The notes under the pieces are model-generated. The model ran no database searches, was not told the DNA's origin, and saw nothing but the letters and a program-made list of their open reading frames with translations. From the NCBI RefSeq assembly GCF_902859705.1, contig NZ_CADIJO010000001.1, forward strand, positions 519,543 to 583,542: 64,000 bases of DNA, written 5' to 3'. Position numbers and translations under genes: made by a program. Numbering within the stretch: position 1 is the first letter of the stretch; every line of letters begins with the position of its first letter. Shown here piece after piece: positions 45,839-54,523 of this stretch. The stretch comes from Achromobacter deleyi. Its GTDB lineage: Bacteria; Pseudomonadota; Gammaproteobacteria; Burkholderiales; Burkholderiaceae_B.

Positions 45839-47565
45839 CGGTTGGGGCCGACGCGCAGCAGGCGGAACACCTCCTGGCGGTCGGCGCGACGTCCGCCCTG
45901 CCACAGCACGTCGGCGCTGTCGCTGTAGGCGGCGGTGTTGTCGCGCAGGCTCTGGTTGGTGGTCTGCTGCAGCACCAGCGTGCACTTGGAGTCGAAGGTG
46001 AACGTCAGATTATTGAAAATCAGGAACGACGCGCGCTGGCCGCTGCCCAGGCTGAGTCCGCGCACGCATTCGCCAGGACGGGTGTTCTGCGCCACGGCCT
46101 GGGCGAGTTCACCCGACACCGTGCGATAGCTGCGGGCGTAGTCGACCGCGGGCTGCCACAGCAGCACCAGCAGGATCCAGGTCACGGTCAGGCCGCCGGC
46201 CGACAGCACGGTGCCGCGCCACAGGGCCTGCGGCTTGACCCGAAGGCGCCAGACCACCAGCGCGATCCAGCTGAGGGTGAACACGACCGCCAGGGCAAAC
46301 GCGCCCCAGGAAATCACCGGCTCGTAGCCGGTCGTCTGGCGGCCGATGTTGCGCGAAATCTGGGCGGGCCATTGGAAGTGCAGGGCGACCCAGCCCAGCC
46401 AGGCGGTGGCGGCCGTGAGCGAAAAACACATCACCGCGAACCAGTCCAGCGTATTGACCACGCCGCGCCGCAGGGTCGGCAGCGAGAATGCGCCCAGCAC
46501 TGCGCACGGCACGGCCATCAGCACGTATTCGGAATCGCTGGCTTCGTCCAGCCCGAACAGCACCAGCGCCGCGCAGATCAGCAGCATCAGCGGCAGCCAG
46601 ATATGCGGCGCGTAGATCCAGGCGCGCCAGCGCCAGATGGCCACGAGCGCCAGTGGCCAGGTGGGCCACAGGTACCACGGCAGATCGCGCAGGGTGCGGC
46701 CGACGTCGCGCCACGGAGGCACGGCGAACGACGACAGGTTCCAGCTCTTCCAGTTGCGGATCCAGTATTCGCTGCTATGGCTTGCCGGTATCCACCAGGC
46801 CAGGATCAGCGCGGCGGCGACCAGTGCGGCCCAGGGCAGCCAACGCTTGTGCTTCCACAAGGGGCCGCGCGGATAGAAGGCGAGCAGGGCGGCGACCATG
46901 ACCGGCAAGGCGCCGACCCAGCCTCGGGTGAGGAAACTGGCCGCGACCGCGATGCCCAGCGTGGTGGCGCCGGAGATCGGGCGATCCACCGTGCGCGCCA
47001 TCGAATAGAACGCCAGGGCCTGGCATGCCATGATGGCCGGCACGACGGTGGTTTCATGGGTGCGCTGCAGGATGCCGACGGTTGCCAGCAGCAACAGCAG
47101 CGCGGCGTCGGCCAGCATGCGGCCGTAGTCGCGTGGTTCGGGTTCGCCGCCAAACGGCAGGGCCAGCGGCTGGGCTTCGCTGCGGCGGCCCAGCAGGTAG
47201 GTGCCGTACCAGACGCTCATGGCCGTAATGCCGAACCACAGCAGGTTCGGCAGACGGCCGGCGGTGATGTCGCCGATGAACGGGCCGAACAGCCAGATCG
47301 ATACCGCACCCACCCAGGTGATCAGCGGGCCTTCCTCGGCATGGGCCAGGTGCCCCACTTGCGGCAGCAGCCAGGTGATGCCGCCTTCGCGGATGGCGGT
47401 GATCATCGTGGCCAGGCCGACCGCGTCATCCGTTTTCCACGGGTCGCGCATGAACAGGCCCGCTACGATGTAGGCCAGCGCCAGCCCAAGCAGAATCAGC
47501 CTGGGCAGCTTTGCGGTGGCAACCGACGTGAGCCGGGCCGGAGTGGAAATAGAAAGTGGGGACAC
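45835..47565 (-). CDS. ArnT-like (GT83/PMT) integral membrane glycosyltransferase
   Basis: 576 aa starting at GTG 47565 without a visible ribosome site. The first periplasmic loop has acidic residues after helix one (MRDPWKTDDAVGLA) and a second conserved patch GHLAHAEEGPLITW, as in ArnT, which moves sugars from undecaprenyl carriers onto lipid A. About 12 helices and a periplasmic C-terminal domain are visible. Whether it carries aminoarabinose or another sugar is unknown; no arn genes adjoin it. It is translationally coupled to the MATE gene. Confidence 0.85.
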   Translation of the reverse strand: MSPLSISTPARLTSVATAKLPRLILLGLALAYIVAGLFMRDPWKTDDAVGLATMITAIREGGITWLLPQVGHLAHAEEGPLITWVGAVSIWLFGPFIGDITAGRLPNLLWFGITAMSVWYGTYLLGRRSEAQPLALPFGGEPEPRDYGRMLADAALLLLLATVGILQRTHETTVVPAIMACQALAFYSMARTVDRPISGATTLGIAVAASFLTRGWVGALPVMVAALLAFYPRGPLWKHKRWLPWAALVAAALILAWWIPASHSSEYWIRNWKSWNLSSFAVPPWRDVGRTLRDLPWYLWPTWPLALVAIWRWRAWIYAPHIWLPLMLLICAALVLFGLDEASDSEYVLMAVPCAVLGAFSLPTLRRGVVNTLDWFAVMCFSLTAATAWLGWVALHFQWPAQISRNIGRQTTGYEPVISWGAFALAVVFTLSWIALVVWRLRVKPQALWRGTVLSAGGLTVTWILLVLLWQPAVDYARSYRTVSGELAQAVAQNTRPGECVRGLSLGSGQRASFLIFNNLTFTFDSKCTLVLQQTTNQSLRDNTAAYSDSADVLWQGGRRADRQEVFRLLRVGPNR

Positions 47566-47632
47566 GGGCGTTAATGTAACCGAGTGATCGGGAAGCGCCA
47601 GCCCCTGGTGTGACGATGAGCAGGGCCCGGGG

Positions 47633-47662
47633 AAAAAAAAGCAGCCCGAAGGCTGCCTTTTT
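47633..47662. terminator. Bidirectional terminator downstream of rpmE2
   Basis: AAGCAGCC-CGAA-GGCTGC stem with an A-run on the left and Ts on the right; it mainly serves rpmE2 on the minus strand. Confidence 0.9.
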
Positions 47663-47689
47663 GCTGTGACTCCCGCAGGAGCGACAGGA

Positions 47690-47956
47690 TCAGGAAGCGG
47701 ACTTGACCGTGCCGGCCGTACGGGCGAAACGGGCGCGGAACTTTTCCACGCGGCCGGTTTCGACGATACGCGTCTGGGCGCCCGTGTAGAACGGGTGCGA
47801 TTCGGAGGTCACGTCGCACTTGAAGAGCGGGTACGTCTTGCCATCGAGTTCGATGGATTCGCGCGTGTGGACCGTCGAACGGGTGATGAACTTGTTGCCC
47901 GTTTGCAGGTCGGCGAAGACGACTTCGCGGTATTCGGGGTGAATGCCTTCTTTCAT
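47690..47956 (-). CDS. rpmE2: 50S ribosomal protein L31, type B (zinc-independent)
   Basis: 88 aa. The N-terminus [14 protein letters not shown] and the single cysteine ([15 protein letters not shown]) mark the C-minus, type B form without the zinc-binding cysteine set. Type B L31 often replaces the zinc form when zinc is scarce, usually under Zur. No Zur-like palindrome was seen in its 240-base leader, so it may be the main L31 here. It is monocistronic with its own terminator. Confidence 0.96.
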   Translation of the reverse strand: MKEGIHPEYREVVFADLQTGNKFITRSTVHTRESIELDGKTYPLFKCDVTSESHPFYTGAQTRIVETGRVEKFRARFARTAGTVKSAS

Positions 47957-48018
47957 GGTGCTTTCCTAGGGCTCAGACAAGAGCCGTTCAAAAGTTAGGG
48001 TCGCCAGCAGGATCGCGC

Positions 48019-48056
48019 GGGGTGCCGCTGTGGGGTGCCACTGGGGTTGCCACAAT
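48019..48056. repeat. Three imperfect repeats in the rpmE2 leader
   Basis: On the minus strand GTGGCAACCCCA, GTGGCACCCCA and GCGGCACCCC follow one another. They lie in the untranslated region upstream of rpmE2 and could form alternative pairings; no function is shown. Confidence 0.45.
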
Positions 48057-48195
48057 GGACTGCCGCTGTTCTTGCCACGTATCCGAAAAGTAACTGCGAA
48101 TTCTAGCATGGGATCGGCTGGATCGGCCAGGGGTTGCGGGTGGCGCTGCGCAGCGCCGCCCGCGTTCCTCTATATGGGGACAGGGTGGCCGGCGA

Positions 48196-49044
48196 TCAGA
48201 GTTCCGTGCGCAGCTTCCAGATTTCGGGAAACAGCACCACTTCCAGCATGCGCCGCAGGTAATCCACGCCCGACGTGCCGCCGGTGCCGCGCTTGAAGCC
48301 GATGACGCGTTCGACCGTGGTGACGTGGCGGAAACGCCACAGGCGGAAGGCGTCTTCCAGGTCGGTCAGCTTTTCGCCCAACTGGTACAGGTCCCAGTAG
48401 CGGTCCGTGTCGCGGTAGACCGTCAGCCAGGCCTGCTCGACGCCGTCCGACGCCTGGTAGGGCTGGGTCCAGTCGCGTTCCAGGTGGTCGGCCGGCACCG
48501 TGACGCCGTGGCGGGCCAGCAGGCGCAGCGATTCGTCATACAGCGACGGCGCCTCGTAGGCCTGGCGCACCTGGGCAAGCAGGTCTTCGCGATGCGCGTG
48601 CGGCTTGAGCATGGCTGCGTTCTTGTTGCCCAGCAGGAATTCGATCTGGCGGTACTGGTAGCTCTGAAAGCCGCTGGACCGCGCCAGGTAGGGGCGCAGG
48701 GCGGAATACTCGGGCGGGGTCATGGTCGCCAGCACGTCCCAGGCGTGCACCAGCTGTTCCATGATCTTGCTGACGCGGGCCAGCATCTTGAAAGCCGGCT
48801 GCAGGCGGTCCGCGGCCAGGTTGGCGATGGCCGCGCGCAGCTCGTGCAGCATCAGCTTCATCCAGAGCTCGCTGGTCTGGTGCTGCACGATGAACAGCAT
48901 CTCGTTGTGCTCGGGCGACAGCGGGTGCTGGGCGCCCAGCAGCGCATCCAGGTGCAGGTAGTCGCCGTAGGTCATGTCGCGCGTGAAATCCAGCTGCGCC
49001 TTTTCTTCACGGACGATGTCTTCGGGGCGTTCGGGGCGGCTCAT
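48196..49044 (-). CDS. kynA: Tryptophan 2,3-dioxygenase
   Basis: 282 aa heme enzyme opening the indole ring of tryptophan to N-formylkynurenine. Conserved blocks: [34 protein letters not shown] and [22 protein letters not shown]; the histidine in [12 protein letters not shown] is the expected heme ligand. GGAGG precedes the ATG. It lies downstream of kynB, the next enzyme, separated by 216 bases where kynureninase (kynU) is often found. Confidence 0.96.
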   Translation of the reverse strand: MSRPERPEDIVREEKAQLDFTRDMTYGDYLHLDALLGAQHPLSPEHNEMLFIVQHQTSELWMKLMLHELRAAIANLAADRLQPAFKMLARVSKIMEQLVHAWDVLATMTPPEYSALRPYLARSSGFQSYQYRQIEFLLGNKNAAMLKPHAHREDLLAQVRQAYEAPSLYDESLRLLARHGVTVPADHLERDWTQPYQASDGVEQAWLTVYRDTDRYWDLYQLGEKLTDLEDAFRLWRFRHVTTVERVIGFKRGTGGTSGVDYLRRMLEVVLFPEIWKLRTEL

Positions 49045-49160
49045 GCTTGGCCTCCGCAGGGCGGCGCGGCGCGGCGGGCGGACGCGGGCAGGCTGCGCCA
49101 GCCAGAGAAAGGCAGGCAGGCGCAGGCAAGCGCCATGCGCGGATCGGATAGGTGTGTCAT
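49041..49160 (-). CDS. Small ORF translationally coupled to kynA
   Basis: 39 codons ([20 protein letters not shown]...) with AGAAG upstream and a TGA that overlaps the kynA ATG. The product is Ala/Cys/Arg-rich and unrecognised. It could be a chance frame, a coupling peptide, or debris of a lost gene between kynB and kynA. Confidence 0.25.
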   Translation of the reverse strand: MTHLSDPRMALACACLPFSGWRSLPASARRAAPPCGGQA

Positions 49161-49260
49161 GGTCGTGCTTCTTTCACAAAGCGGGCGGCCGGCGCAAGGC
49201 ACGGGCGCGCTTGCCGCGCCGCAATGCTGGTTGCGCCCGGCCTGCCCGACGGCCGGTGTT

Positions 49261-49890
49261 TCAGCCCAGTTCGCGCAAGATGGCGCGCACCGGGCTGGCG
49301 TCAGCCTGGACCAGAGCCAGCGGCAGGGCGATCAGTTCGTAATCGCCTTCCGGTACGTCATCGAGCACCAGGTTCTCGAGAACCCGCATGTCGTGGCGCA
49401 AGATGGTGTGATGGCTGTCCAGGGTCTTGCTGGACGCGGGGTCGATGCTGGGGGTGTCCAACCCGATCAGCATGACGCCGCGTTCGGCCAGCCATTCGAT
49501 GGTTTGGGGCGCGTAGGCCGAGAAGTCGTCGGTCCACCATTCCTGGGCGGCGTGCTTGGCCGTGCGCACCAGGATGCGCGGGGGCAGGTTGGCGGCCGCG
49601 TGCAGCAGGTGTTCGGGGGTGATGAGCGGGCCGCAGTCGATCGCGTGGATGACGCGGCAAGGACCCAGGAACGGCTCGAGCGACACCGCGCCGATGGCGG
49701 CGGCGCCGTTCTGGTAGTGCAGGGGCGCATCGGCATGCGCGCCCACGTGCGGCGACAGCGTGATTTCGCTGACGTTGACCGGACAGCCGGGCGCGAGCGA
49801 CCACTTCCATTGCTGGCGGTACGGCGTGTCGCCCGGAAACACGGGCGAAGCCGTGGAGACGGGCGGGGAAATGTCCCACAGGCGTTTCAT
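49261..49890 (-). CDS. kynB: Kynurenine formamidase
   Basis: 209 aa metal hydrolase converting N-formylkynurenine to kynurenine. Metal-site motif SPHVGAHADAP with its two histidines and aspartate, plus WDISPPVSTASPVFPGDTPY at the N-terminus. It has the same fold as the 6615-7664 cyclase-family protein but is the compact KynB form. It is upstream of kynA; a palindrome lies 29 bases before its start. Confidence 0.96.
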   Translation of the reverse strand: MKRLWDISPPVSTASPVFPGDTPYRQQWKWSLAPGCPVNVSEITLSPHVGAHADAPLHYQNGAAAIGAVSLEPFLGPCRVIHAIDCGPLITPEHLLHAAANLPPRILVRTAKHAAQEWWTDDFSAYAPQTIEWLAERGVMLIGLDTPSIDPASSKTLDSHHTILRHDMRVLENLVLDDVPEGDYELIALPLALVQADASPVRAILRELG

Positions 49891-49918
49891 GGAAGTCGCT
49901 GGGTCGCGAAAGCGGAAA

Positions 49919-49933
49919 TTAGGTTAAGCCTAA
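49919..49933. promoter_or_regulatory. Candidate operator upstream of kynB
   Basis: Inverted repeat TTAGG-TTAAG-CCTAA, 29-43 bases before the kynB start. Lrp-type KynR regulators are known to control kyn genes in other proteobacteria; assignment of this site is inference. Confidence 0.4.
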
Positions 49934-49994
49934 AACAATCTCGGGCCGTAGTCTAACGAAATCCCGGTTGGGACGCAGCCCCCGGGCGCCGCGT

Positions 49995-50672
49995 TCATAA
50001 GCGGCCCAGCTCCGCCATGGATGCGACTTCGTCGCCCGCGACGATCAGGTGGTCCACCAGCGAAACGTCCACCAGCGCCAACGCCTGTTTCAGGTGCCGG
50101 GTGAAGGCCTGGTCGGCCGCGCTGGGTTCGGCCAGGCCCGATGGATGGTTGTGCGCCACGATCAGGGCCGCCGCGTGGTGCCGCAGCGCCTCGCGCACGA
50201 CCTCGCGGGGATAGACGGACGCCTGCGACAGCGTGCCGCGCGCCAGTTCGCCGCTGGCGATCAGCCGCAACTGGCTGTCCAGGTAGAGGGCGATGCAGTG
50301 TTCGACGCGGCGGTGCGCCAGCGTGACCTTGCAATATTGTTTCACCCGGGCAGGGTGGTCCAGCGTGCTGTCACGGGTGAGTTCTTCTTCGACGGCGCGC
50401 TTGGCCAGTTCCAGCACCGCTGCCAGGGAGCAGGCCTTGGCGGTGCCTAGGCCGGGCACGGCCAGCAATTCTTCCGGCGTGGCCCCCAATAGCCCGCGCA
50501 GCCCGGAAAAACGTTCGAGCAGCCGGCCGGACAGGTCCAGCACGTTCAGGCCCGGCACCCCGGTGCGCAGGCCGATGGCGAGCAGCTCGGCATTTTGTAA
50601 CGCGGCGGCGCCGTGACGCAGCAGACGCTCTCGGGGACGCTCGTGTTTGGACACCCGCACAGACAATTTCAT
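49995..50672 (-). CDS. radC: RadC/YeeS-type JAB domain protein (MPN+)
   Basis: 225 aa. N-terminal helix-hairpin-helix region (LLGATPEELLAVPGLGTAKA) followed by a RadC JAMM metalloprotease-like domain with VAHNHPSGLAEPSAAD. The name reflects an old repair assignment; the biological role is not established. It is divergent from the FKBP gene with a 50-base gap. Confidence 0.95.
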   Translation of the reverse strand: MKLSVRVSKHERPRERLLRHGAAALQNAELLAIGLRTGVPGLNVLDLSGRLLERFSGLRGLLGATPEELLAVPGLGTAKACSLAAVLELAKRAVEEELTRDSTLDHPARVKQYCKVTLAHRRVEHCIALYLDSQLRLIASGELARGTLSQASVYPREVVREALRHHAAALIVAHNHPSGLAEPSAADQAFTRHLKQALALVDVSLVDHLIVAGDEVASMAELGRL

Positions 50673-50723
50673 AAGAGGCTCTAAAATCAGGGTTTACTTA
50701 CTGTTTAAACACGGTGGCAGATC

Positions 50724-51200
50724 GTGAGCATCGCCTCTAATGAAGTGAACGTTTTGGTCCGTCCGGACTCCTACCTGACGCTGCACTACCGCATCACGCT
50801 GGCCTCCGGGCCGGGCCAGGATTCGGTGTTCACCGACACCTTCGACGGCCGTCCGGCCACGCTGCAGATGGGCAGCGGCCAATGGGCGCCGGGCCTGGAA
50901 ACCGCCTTGCTGGGCAAGGCCGAGGGCGACCGCTTCAGCGTCACCATCGAGCCCGCCGACGCCTATGGCGACCGCAACCCTGAACTGATCCAGCGCGTCA
51001 CGCGCAAGATGCTGGCCGAACATGCCGGCGCGGACGCCACCTTCGAGCCGGGTGACCTGGTCGAATTCGCCGCGCCCAACGGCGGGCGCTATTCGGGCGT
51101 GCTCAAGGAAATCAACGAGGAATCGGCGCTGTTCGATTTCAATCACCCGCTTGCGGGCGTCCGGTTGCGAGTCGACGTGGCGCTGTTGGGAGTTCTCTGA
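50724..51200 (+). CDS. FKBP-type peptidyl-prolyl isomerase (SlpA-like)
   Basis: 158 aa from GTG 50724. FKBP core ([30 protein letters not shown]) with the inserted IF domain, as in SlpA/FkpB. Its cytoplasmic position and linkage to ispH are typical of proteobacteria (fkpB-ispH). The stop overlaps the ispH start by one base (TGATG). Confidence 0.93.
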   Translation: MSIASNEVNVLVRPDSYLTLHYRITLASGPGQDSVFTDTFDGRPATLQMGSGQWAPGLETALLGKAEGDRFSVTIEPADAYGDRNPELIQRVTRKMLAEHAGADATFEPGDLVEFAAPNGGRYSGVLKEINEESALFDFNHPLAGVRLRVDVALLGVL

Positions 51201-52177
51201 TGAGCCAGGTCGTCACCGCTGCCGACGCCGAAGTCCTGCTGGCGCAGCCGCGCGGCTTCTGTGCCGGCGTCGATCGCGCCATCGACATCGTCGAGCGCGC
51301 GCTCGAACTTCACGGCGCGCCGATCTACGTGCGCCACGAAATCGTGCACAACCGCTACGTGGTCGAAGACCTGCGCGCCAAGGGCGCCATCTTCATCGAC
51401 GAACTCGAAGATGCGCCCGCGGGCGCGATCGTCGTCTTCTCGGCCCATGGCGTGTCCAAGGCGGTCCGGGCCGAGGCCGACGCCCGCGGCTTGCAGGTGT
51501 TCGATGCCACCTGCCCGCTGGTCACCAAGGTCCACATCGAGGTCGCCCGCATGCGCGCGGCCGGCCGCGAGATCATCATGATCGGCCACAAGGGCCATCC
51601 GGAAGTCGAGGGCACGCTGGGCCAGGCCCAGGGCGGCATGTATCTGGTCGAGACCGTCGAAGACGTGGCCGGCCTGGAAGTCACCAATCCCGACAACCTT
51701 GCCTACGTCACGCAGACGACGCTGTCGGTGGACGACGCCGCGGCTGTCTCCAAGGCGCTCAAAGCGCGCTTTCCCAGCATCGTCGAGCCCAAGAAAAGCG
51801 ACATCTGCTATGCCACCCAGAACCGCCAGGACGCGGTCAAGGTGCTGTCGCCCGAGTGCGACCTGGTGCTGGTGGTGGGCAGCCCCAACAGCTCAAATTC
51901 CAATCGCCTGCGTGAAGTCGCCGACCGCATGGGCGTGGCGTCGTACCTGATCGACGGCGCGCAATCCATCGATCCGGCCTGGCTGGTCGGGCGCAAGCGC
52001 ATCGGCGTCACTGCCGGGGCCTCGGCGCCGGAGATCCTGGTGCAGCAGGTGATCGCCCGCGTCAAGGAATTGGGCGCGGTGTCGGTACGCACCATGCCGG
52101 GCCTGGAAGAAAACGTGGCGTTCCCGCTGCCCAAGGGCCTGTCGCGCAAGGCCGCGCAGACCGAATCGCTGGAATAG
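51200..52177 (+). CDS. ispH: 4-hydroxy-3-methylbut-2-enyl diphosphate reductase
   Basis: 325 aa, last enzyme of the MEP isoprenoid pathway, giving IPP and DMAPP. The three cluster cysteines are C21 ([10 protein letters not shown]), C105 ([11 protein letters not shown]) and C203 (DICYATQ); the catalytic glutamate is in the VTQTT neighbourhood. It is translationally coupled to the FKBP gene. Confidence 0.97.
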   Translation: MSQVVTAADAEVLLAQPRGFCAGVDRAIDIVERALELHGAPIYVRHEIVHNRYVVEDLRAKGAIFIDELEDAPAGAIVVFSAHGVSKAVRAEADARGLQVFDATCPLVTKVHIEVARMRAAGREIIMIGHKGHPEVEGTLGQAQGGMYLVETVEDVAGLEVTNPDNLAYVTQTTLSVDDAAAVSKALKARFPSIVEPKKSDICYATQNRQDAVKVLSPECDLVLVVGSPNSSNSNRLREVADRMGVASYLIDGAQSIDPAWLVGRKRIGVTAGASAPEILVQQVIARVKELGAVSVRTMPGLEENVAFPLPKGLSRKAAQTESLE

Positions 52178-52254
52178 ACGCGCAGCGCTCGAGCGCACCC
52201 CGATAGACGCAACGCCCGGCGGGCGTTGCGCGCGACAAGAACCAAGGAGACTTC

Positions 52255-52899
52255 ATGCAGTTGTACAGCTATTTCCGCAGCTCGGCCGCGTACCGGGTGC
52301 GCATCGCCCTGAACCTGAAAGGCCTGCCGTACGAATACCTGGCTGTGCATCTCTTGAAGGATGGCGGGCAGCAGTTGTCGCCCGGCTATCGCAAGGTCAA
52401 TCCGACGGGCCTGGTGCCCACGCTGATCGACGGCGACGCCGTCATCGGCCAGTCGCTGGCCATCATCGAGTACCTGGAAGAAACCCATCCGCAGGTGCCG
52501 CTGTTGCCGGCGGACCCGATCGGCCGCGCGCGGGTGCGCGACCTGGCGTTGGGCATTGCCTGCGACACGCATCCCTTGAACAACCTGCGGGTGCTGAAAT
52601 ACCTGAAGCACACGCTGGGCGTGGACGAAGCCGCCAAGAACGCCTGGTATCGGCACTGGGTGGATCAGGGGCTGCAAGCCCTGGAAGCGCAATTGACGGG
52701 CTCCCAAGCCACCGGCAAGTTCTGCCATGGCGATACGCCCACCATTGCCGATCTTTGCCTGGTGCCGCAGGTGGCCAACGCGCGCCGCCTGGAATGCGAC
52801 CTGAGCGCCATGCCCACGGTGGTGCGCATCGACGCCGCCTGCCGCGAATTGGCCGCCTTCGACGCGGCCGCGCCGGGCAAGCAGCCGGACGCCGAATAA
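52255..52899 (+). CDS. maiA: Maleylacetoacetate isomerase (zeta GST)
   Basis: 214 aa glutathione-dependent cis-trans isomerase. The zeta-class signature SSAAYRVRIALNLKG is at residues 9-23, with the GSH-binding QSLAIIEYLEE. It acts in homogentisate or gentisate-type ring catabolism; no hmgA or fahA gene is near, so the pathway link is by family only. CAAGGAGA is upstream of the ATG. Confidence 0.92.
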   Translation: MQLYSYFRSSAAYRVRIALNLKGLPYEYLAVHLLKDGGQQLSPGYRKVNPTGLVPTLIDGDAVIGQSLAIIEYLEETHPQVPLLPADPIGRARVRDLALGIACDTHPLNNLRVLKYLKHTLGVDEAAKNAWYRHWVDQGLQALEAQLTGSQATGKFCHGDTPTIADLCLVPQVANARRLECDLSAMPTVVRIDAACRELAAFDAAAPGKQPDAE

Positions 52900-52905
52900 A
52901 GCCAA

Positions 52906-52938
52906 ACCGGCCGGGCTCCAGATGGAGTCCCGGCCGGT
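52906..52938. terminator. GC-rich hairpin between maiA and degP
   Basis: ACCGGCCGGG-CTCC / GGAG-T-CCCGGCCGGT, nearly perfect with one bulge. No T-run, but it sits between convergent genes. Confidence 0.6.
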
Positions 52939-52977
52939 CGGTGTGACGCCGCGGTGCAGCGCTGCGGCTCAAATCAG

Positions 52978-53015
52978 CGGTTCAATCCCGCGGTTCAATC
53001 CCCGCGGTTCAACCC
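52978..53015. repeat. Triplicated 13-14 base motif over the degP stop codon
   Basis: GCGGTTCAATCCC, GCGGTTCAATCCCC and GCGGTTCAACCC in tandem, with a degenerate fourth copy just before. On the coding (minus) strand each unit carries TTGAAC and the first overlaps the degP TGA. Confidence 0.7.
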
Positions 53016-54454
53016 AACTGCACCGGCACGAAGATCTTGTCTTCTCCGCGCTGCACCAGCAGTGCCACGGTCTTGCCGGCCTTGGACAGCGCGTCCTTGA
53101 CCTGGCCGACGTTGTGCACCGGCACGCCGTTCAGCGACAACAGTACGTCGCCCGCCTGGATGCCTGCCTTGGCGGCGGGCCCGGCCGACTGCTCGATCAA
53201 CAGCCCTTGCGTGCCCGACGCTTCCTGCTCTTGCGGCGACAGCGGGCGCAGCGCCAGGCCAAGCTGACCCTTCTGCACTTCGCGGCTTTCGCCCGAGGCC
53301 TGCGTGCGGTCCTTGGGGATGCCGCCCAGGGTAGCCACCACTTCCTTGGCCCCGCCGTTGCGCCACAGGTCCAGCGTGATCTTCTCGCCCGGCGTGGCCA
53401 GAGTGATCAGCGAAGCCAGATCCCCGGACGACACGATGGTCTTGCCGTTGATCTTGCGCACCACGTCGCCCGGTTGCAGGCCGGCCTTTTCAGCGGCGCT
53501 GCCTTTTTCCACGCTCGACACCAGCGCGCCGGACGGCGTATCCAGCTTGAAGGAATTGGCCAGGTCCTGGTTCACTTCCTGCACCGTCACGCCCAGGCGC
53601 GCATGCTGCACCTTGCCATGCTCCAGGATCTGGTCCTTGATCTTGTAGGCCACATCGATCGGAATCGAGAACGACAGGCCCTGGAAGCCGCCGGTGCGGC
53701 TGTAGATCTGCGAGTTGATGCCGACCACTTCACCGCGGTCGTTGAACAGGGGGCCGCCCGAGTTGCCGGGGTTCACGGCCACGTCGGTCTGGATGAACGG
53801 CACCGAGGTGTCGTCCGGCAGCGAACGGCCCTTGGCGCTGACGATGCCTGCCGTGGCGGTGTTTTCCAGGCCGTAGGGCGAGCCGATGGCCAGCACCCAT
53901 TCGCCCACCTGCAGCTGGTTCACGTCGCCCACCTTCACCACCGGCAGGTTCTTGGCGTCGATCTTGATCACGGCCACATCGGTCTGCGTGTCGGCGCCCA
54001 GCACCTTGGCGCGGTACTCGCGGCGGTCGGTCAGCTTGACCGTCACTTCCTTGGCGCCTTGCACCACGTGGGCATTGGTCAGGATGATGCCGTCGCTGCT
54101 GACGATGAAGCCGGAGCCTTCGCCGCGGATCGGCACCTCGCGCGACGGCATGCCGCCGCGCGCGCCCGGAATCTGGCCGAAGAACTGCGCGAACGGATCA
54201 TCGTCGTCATCGGACACCTTGCGCGTGCCGCTGATGCTGATGTTGACCACGGCAGGGCCGTAGTCGTGCGTGATCTGTACGAAATTGGGCGCGCTGGTCG
54301 GGCTGATCGCGGGGGCGGTTGCGGCCACGGGCGACGGCGCGTTGGCGGCCATCGAAATGCCGCCAAACGCGGCGGTGGCACCCGCGCCGCCAATCGCGCC
54401 GGCGGCCAGCAGCGCCAGCACCAGGCGCGAGGGGTTCATTTGCGAGGTCTTCAT
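53009..54454 (-). CDS. DegP/DegQ-family (MucD-like) periplasmic serine protease
   Basis: 481 aa from ATG 54454, chosen for AGGAG 6-10 bases upstream; ATG 54484 is in frame but lacks a ribosome site. N-terminal export segment, then trypsin-like domain with H129 (NAHVV), D159 (TDVAVIK) and S232 (GNSGGPL), and two PDZ domains (about 290-375 and 400-475). Degrades misfolded envelope proteins. It is the last gene after the response regulator and kinase; a PmrA/QseB-like box lies 53 bases upstream. Confidence 0.94.
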   Translation of the reverse strand: MKTSQMNPSRLVLALLAAGAIGGAGATAAFGGISMAANAPSPVAATAPAISPTSAPNFVQITHDYGPAVVNISISGTRKVSDDDDDPFAQFFGQIPGARGGMPSREVPIRGEGSGFIVSSDGIILTNAHVVQGAKEVTVKLTDRREYRAKVLGADTQTDVAVIKIDAKNLPVVKVGDVNQLQVGEWVLAIGSPYGLENTATAGIVSAKGRSLPDDTSVPFIQTDVAVNPGNSGGPLFNDRGEVVGINSQIYSRTGGFQGLSFSIPIDVAYKIKDQILEHGKVQHARLGVTVQEVNQDLANSFKLDTPSGALVSSVEKGSAAEKAGLQPGDVVRKINGKTIVSSGDLASLITLATPGEKITLDLWRNGGAKEVVATLGGIPKDRTQASGESREVQKGQLGLALRPLSPQEQEASGTQGLLIEQSAGPAAKAGIQAGDVLLSLNGVPVHNVGQVKDALSKAGKTVALLVQRGEDKIFVPVQLG

Positions 54455-54506
54455 GTCGGCTCCTGCGTTCATGTTTGAGGACATGGCGCTATCTTCGGGC
54501 CTGACA

Positions 54507-54523
54507 CTTAGGTGAAACTTAAG
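54507..54523 (-). promoter_or_regulatory. PmrA/QseB-like response-regulator box before degP
   Basis: On the minus strand CTTAAG-TTTCA-CCTAAG, which matches YTTAAK-N5-YTTAAK with one mismatch. The kinase gene's TAA stop lies inside the first half-site. Confidence 0.55.

Noticed and set aside
48325..49956. A 543-codon plus-strand frame
   Set aside because: Opposite kynA and kynB, which are both clear enzymes.
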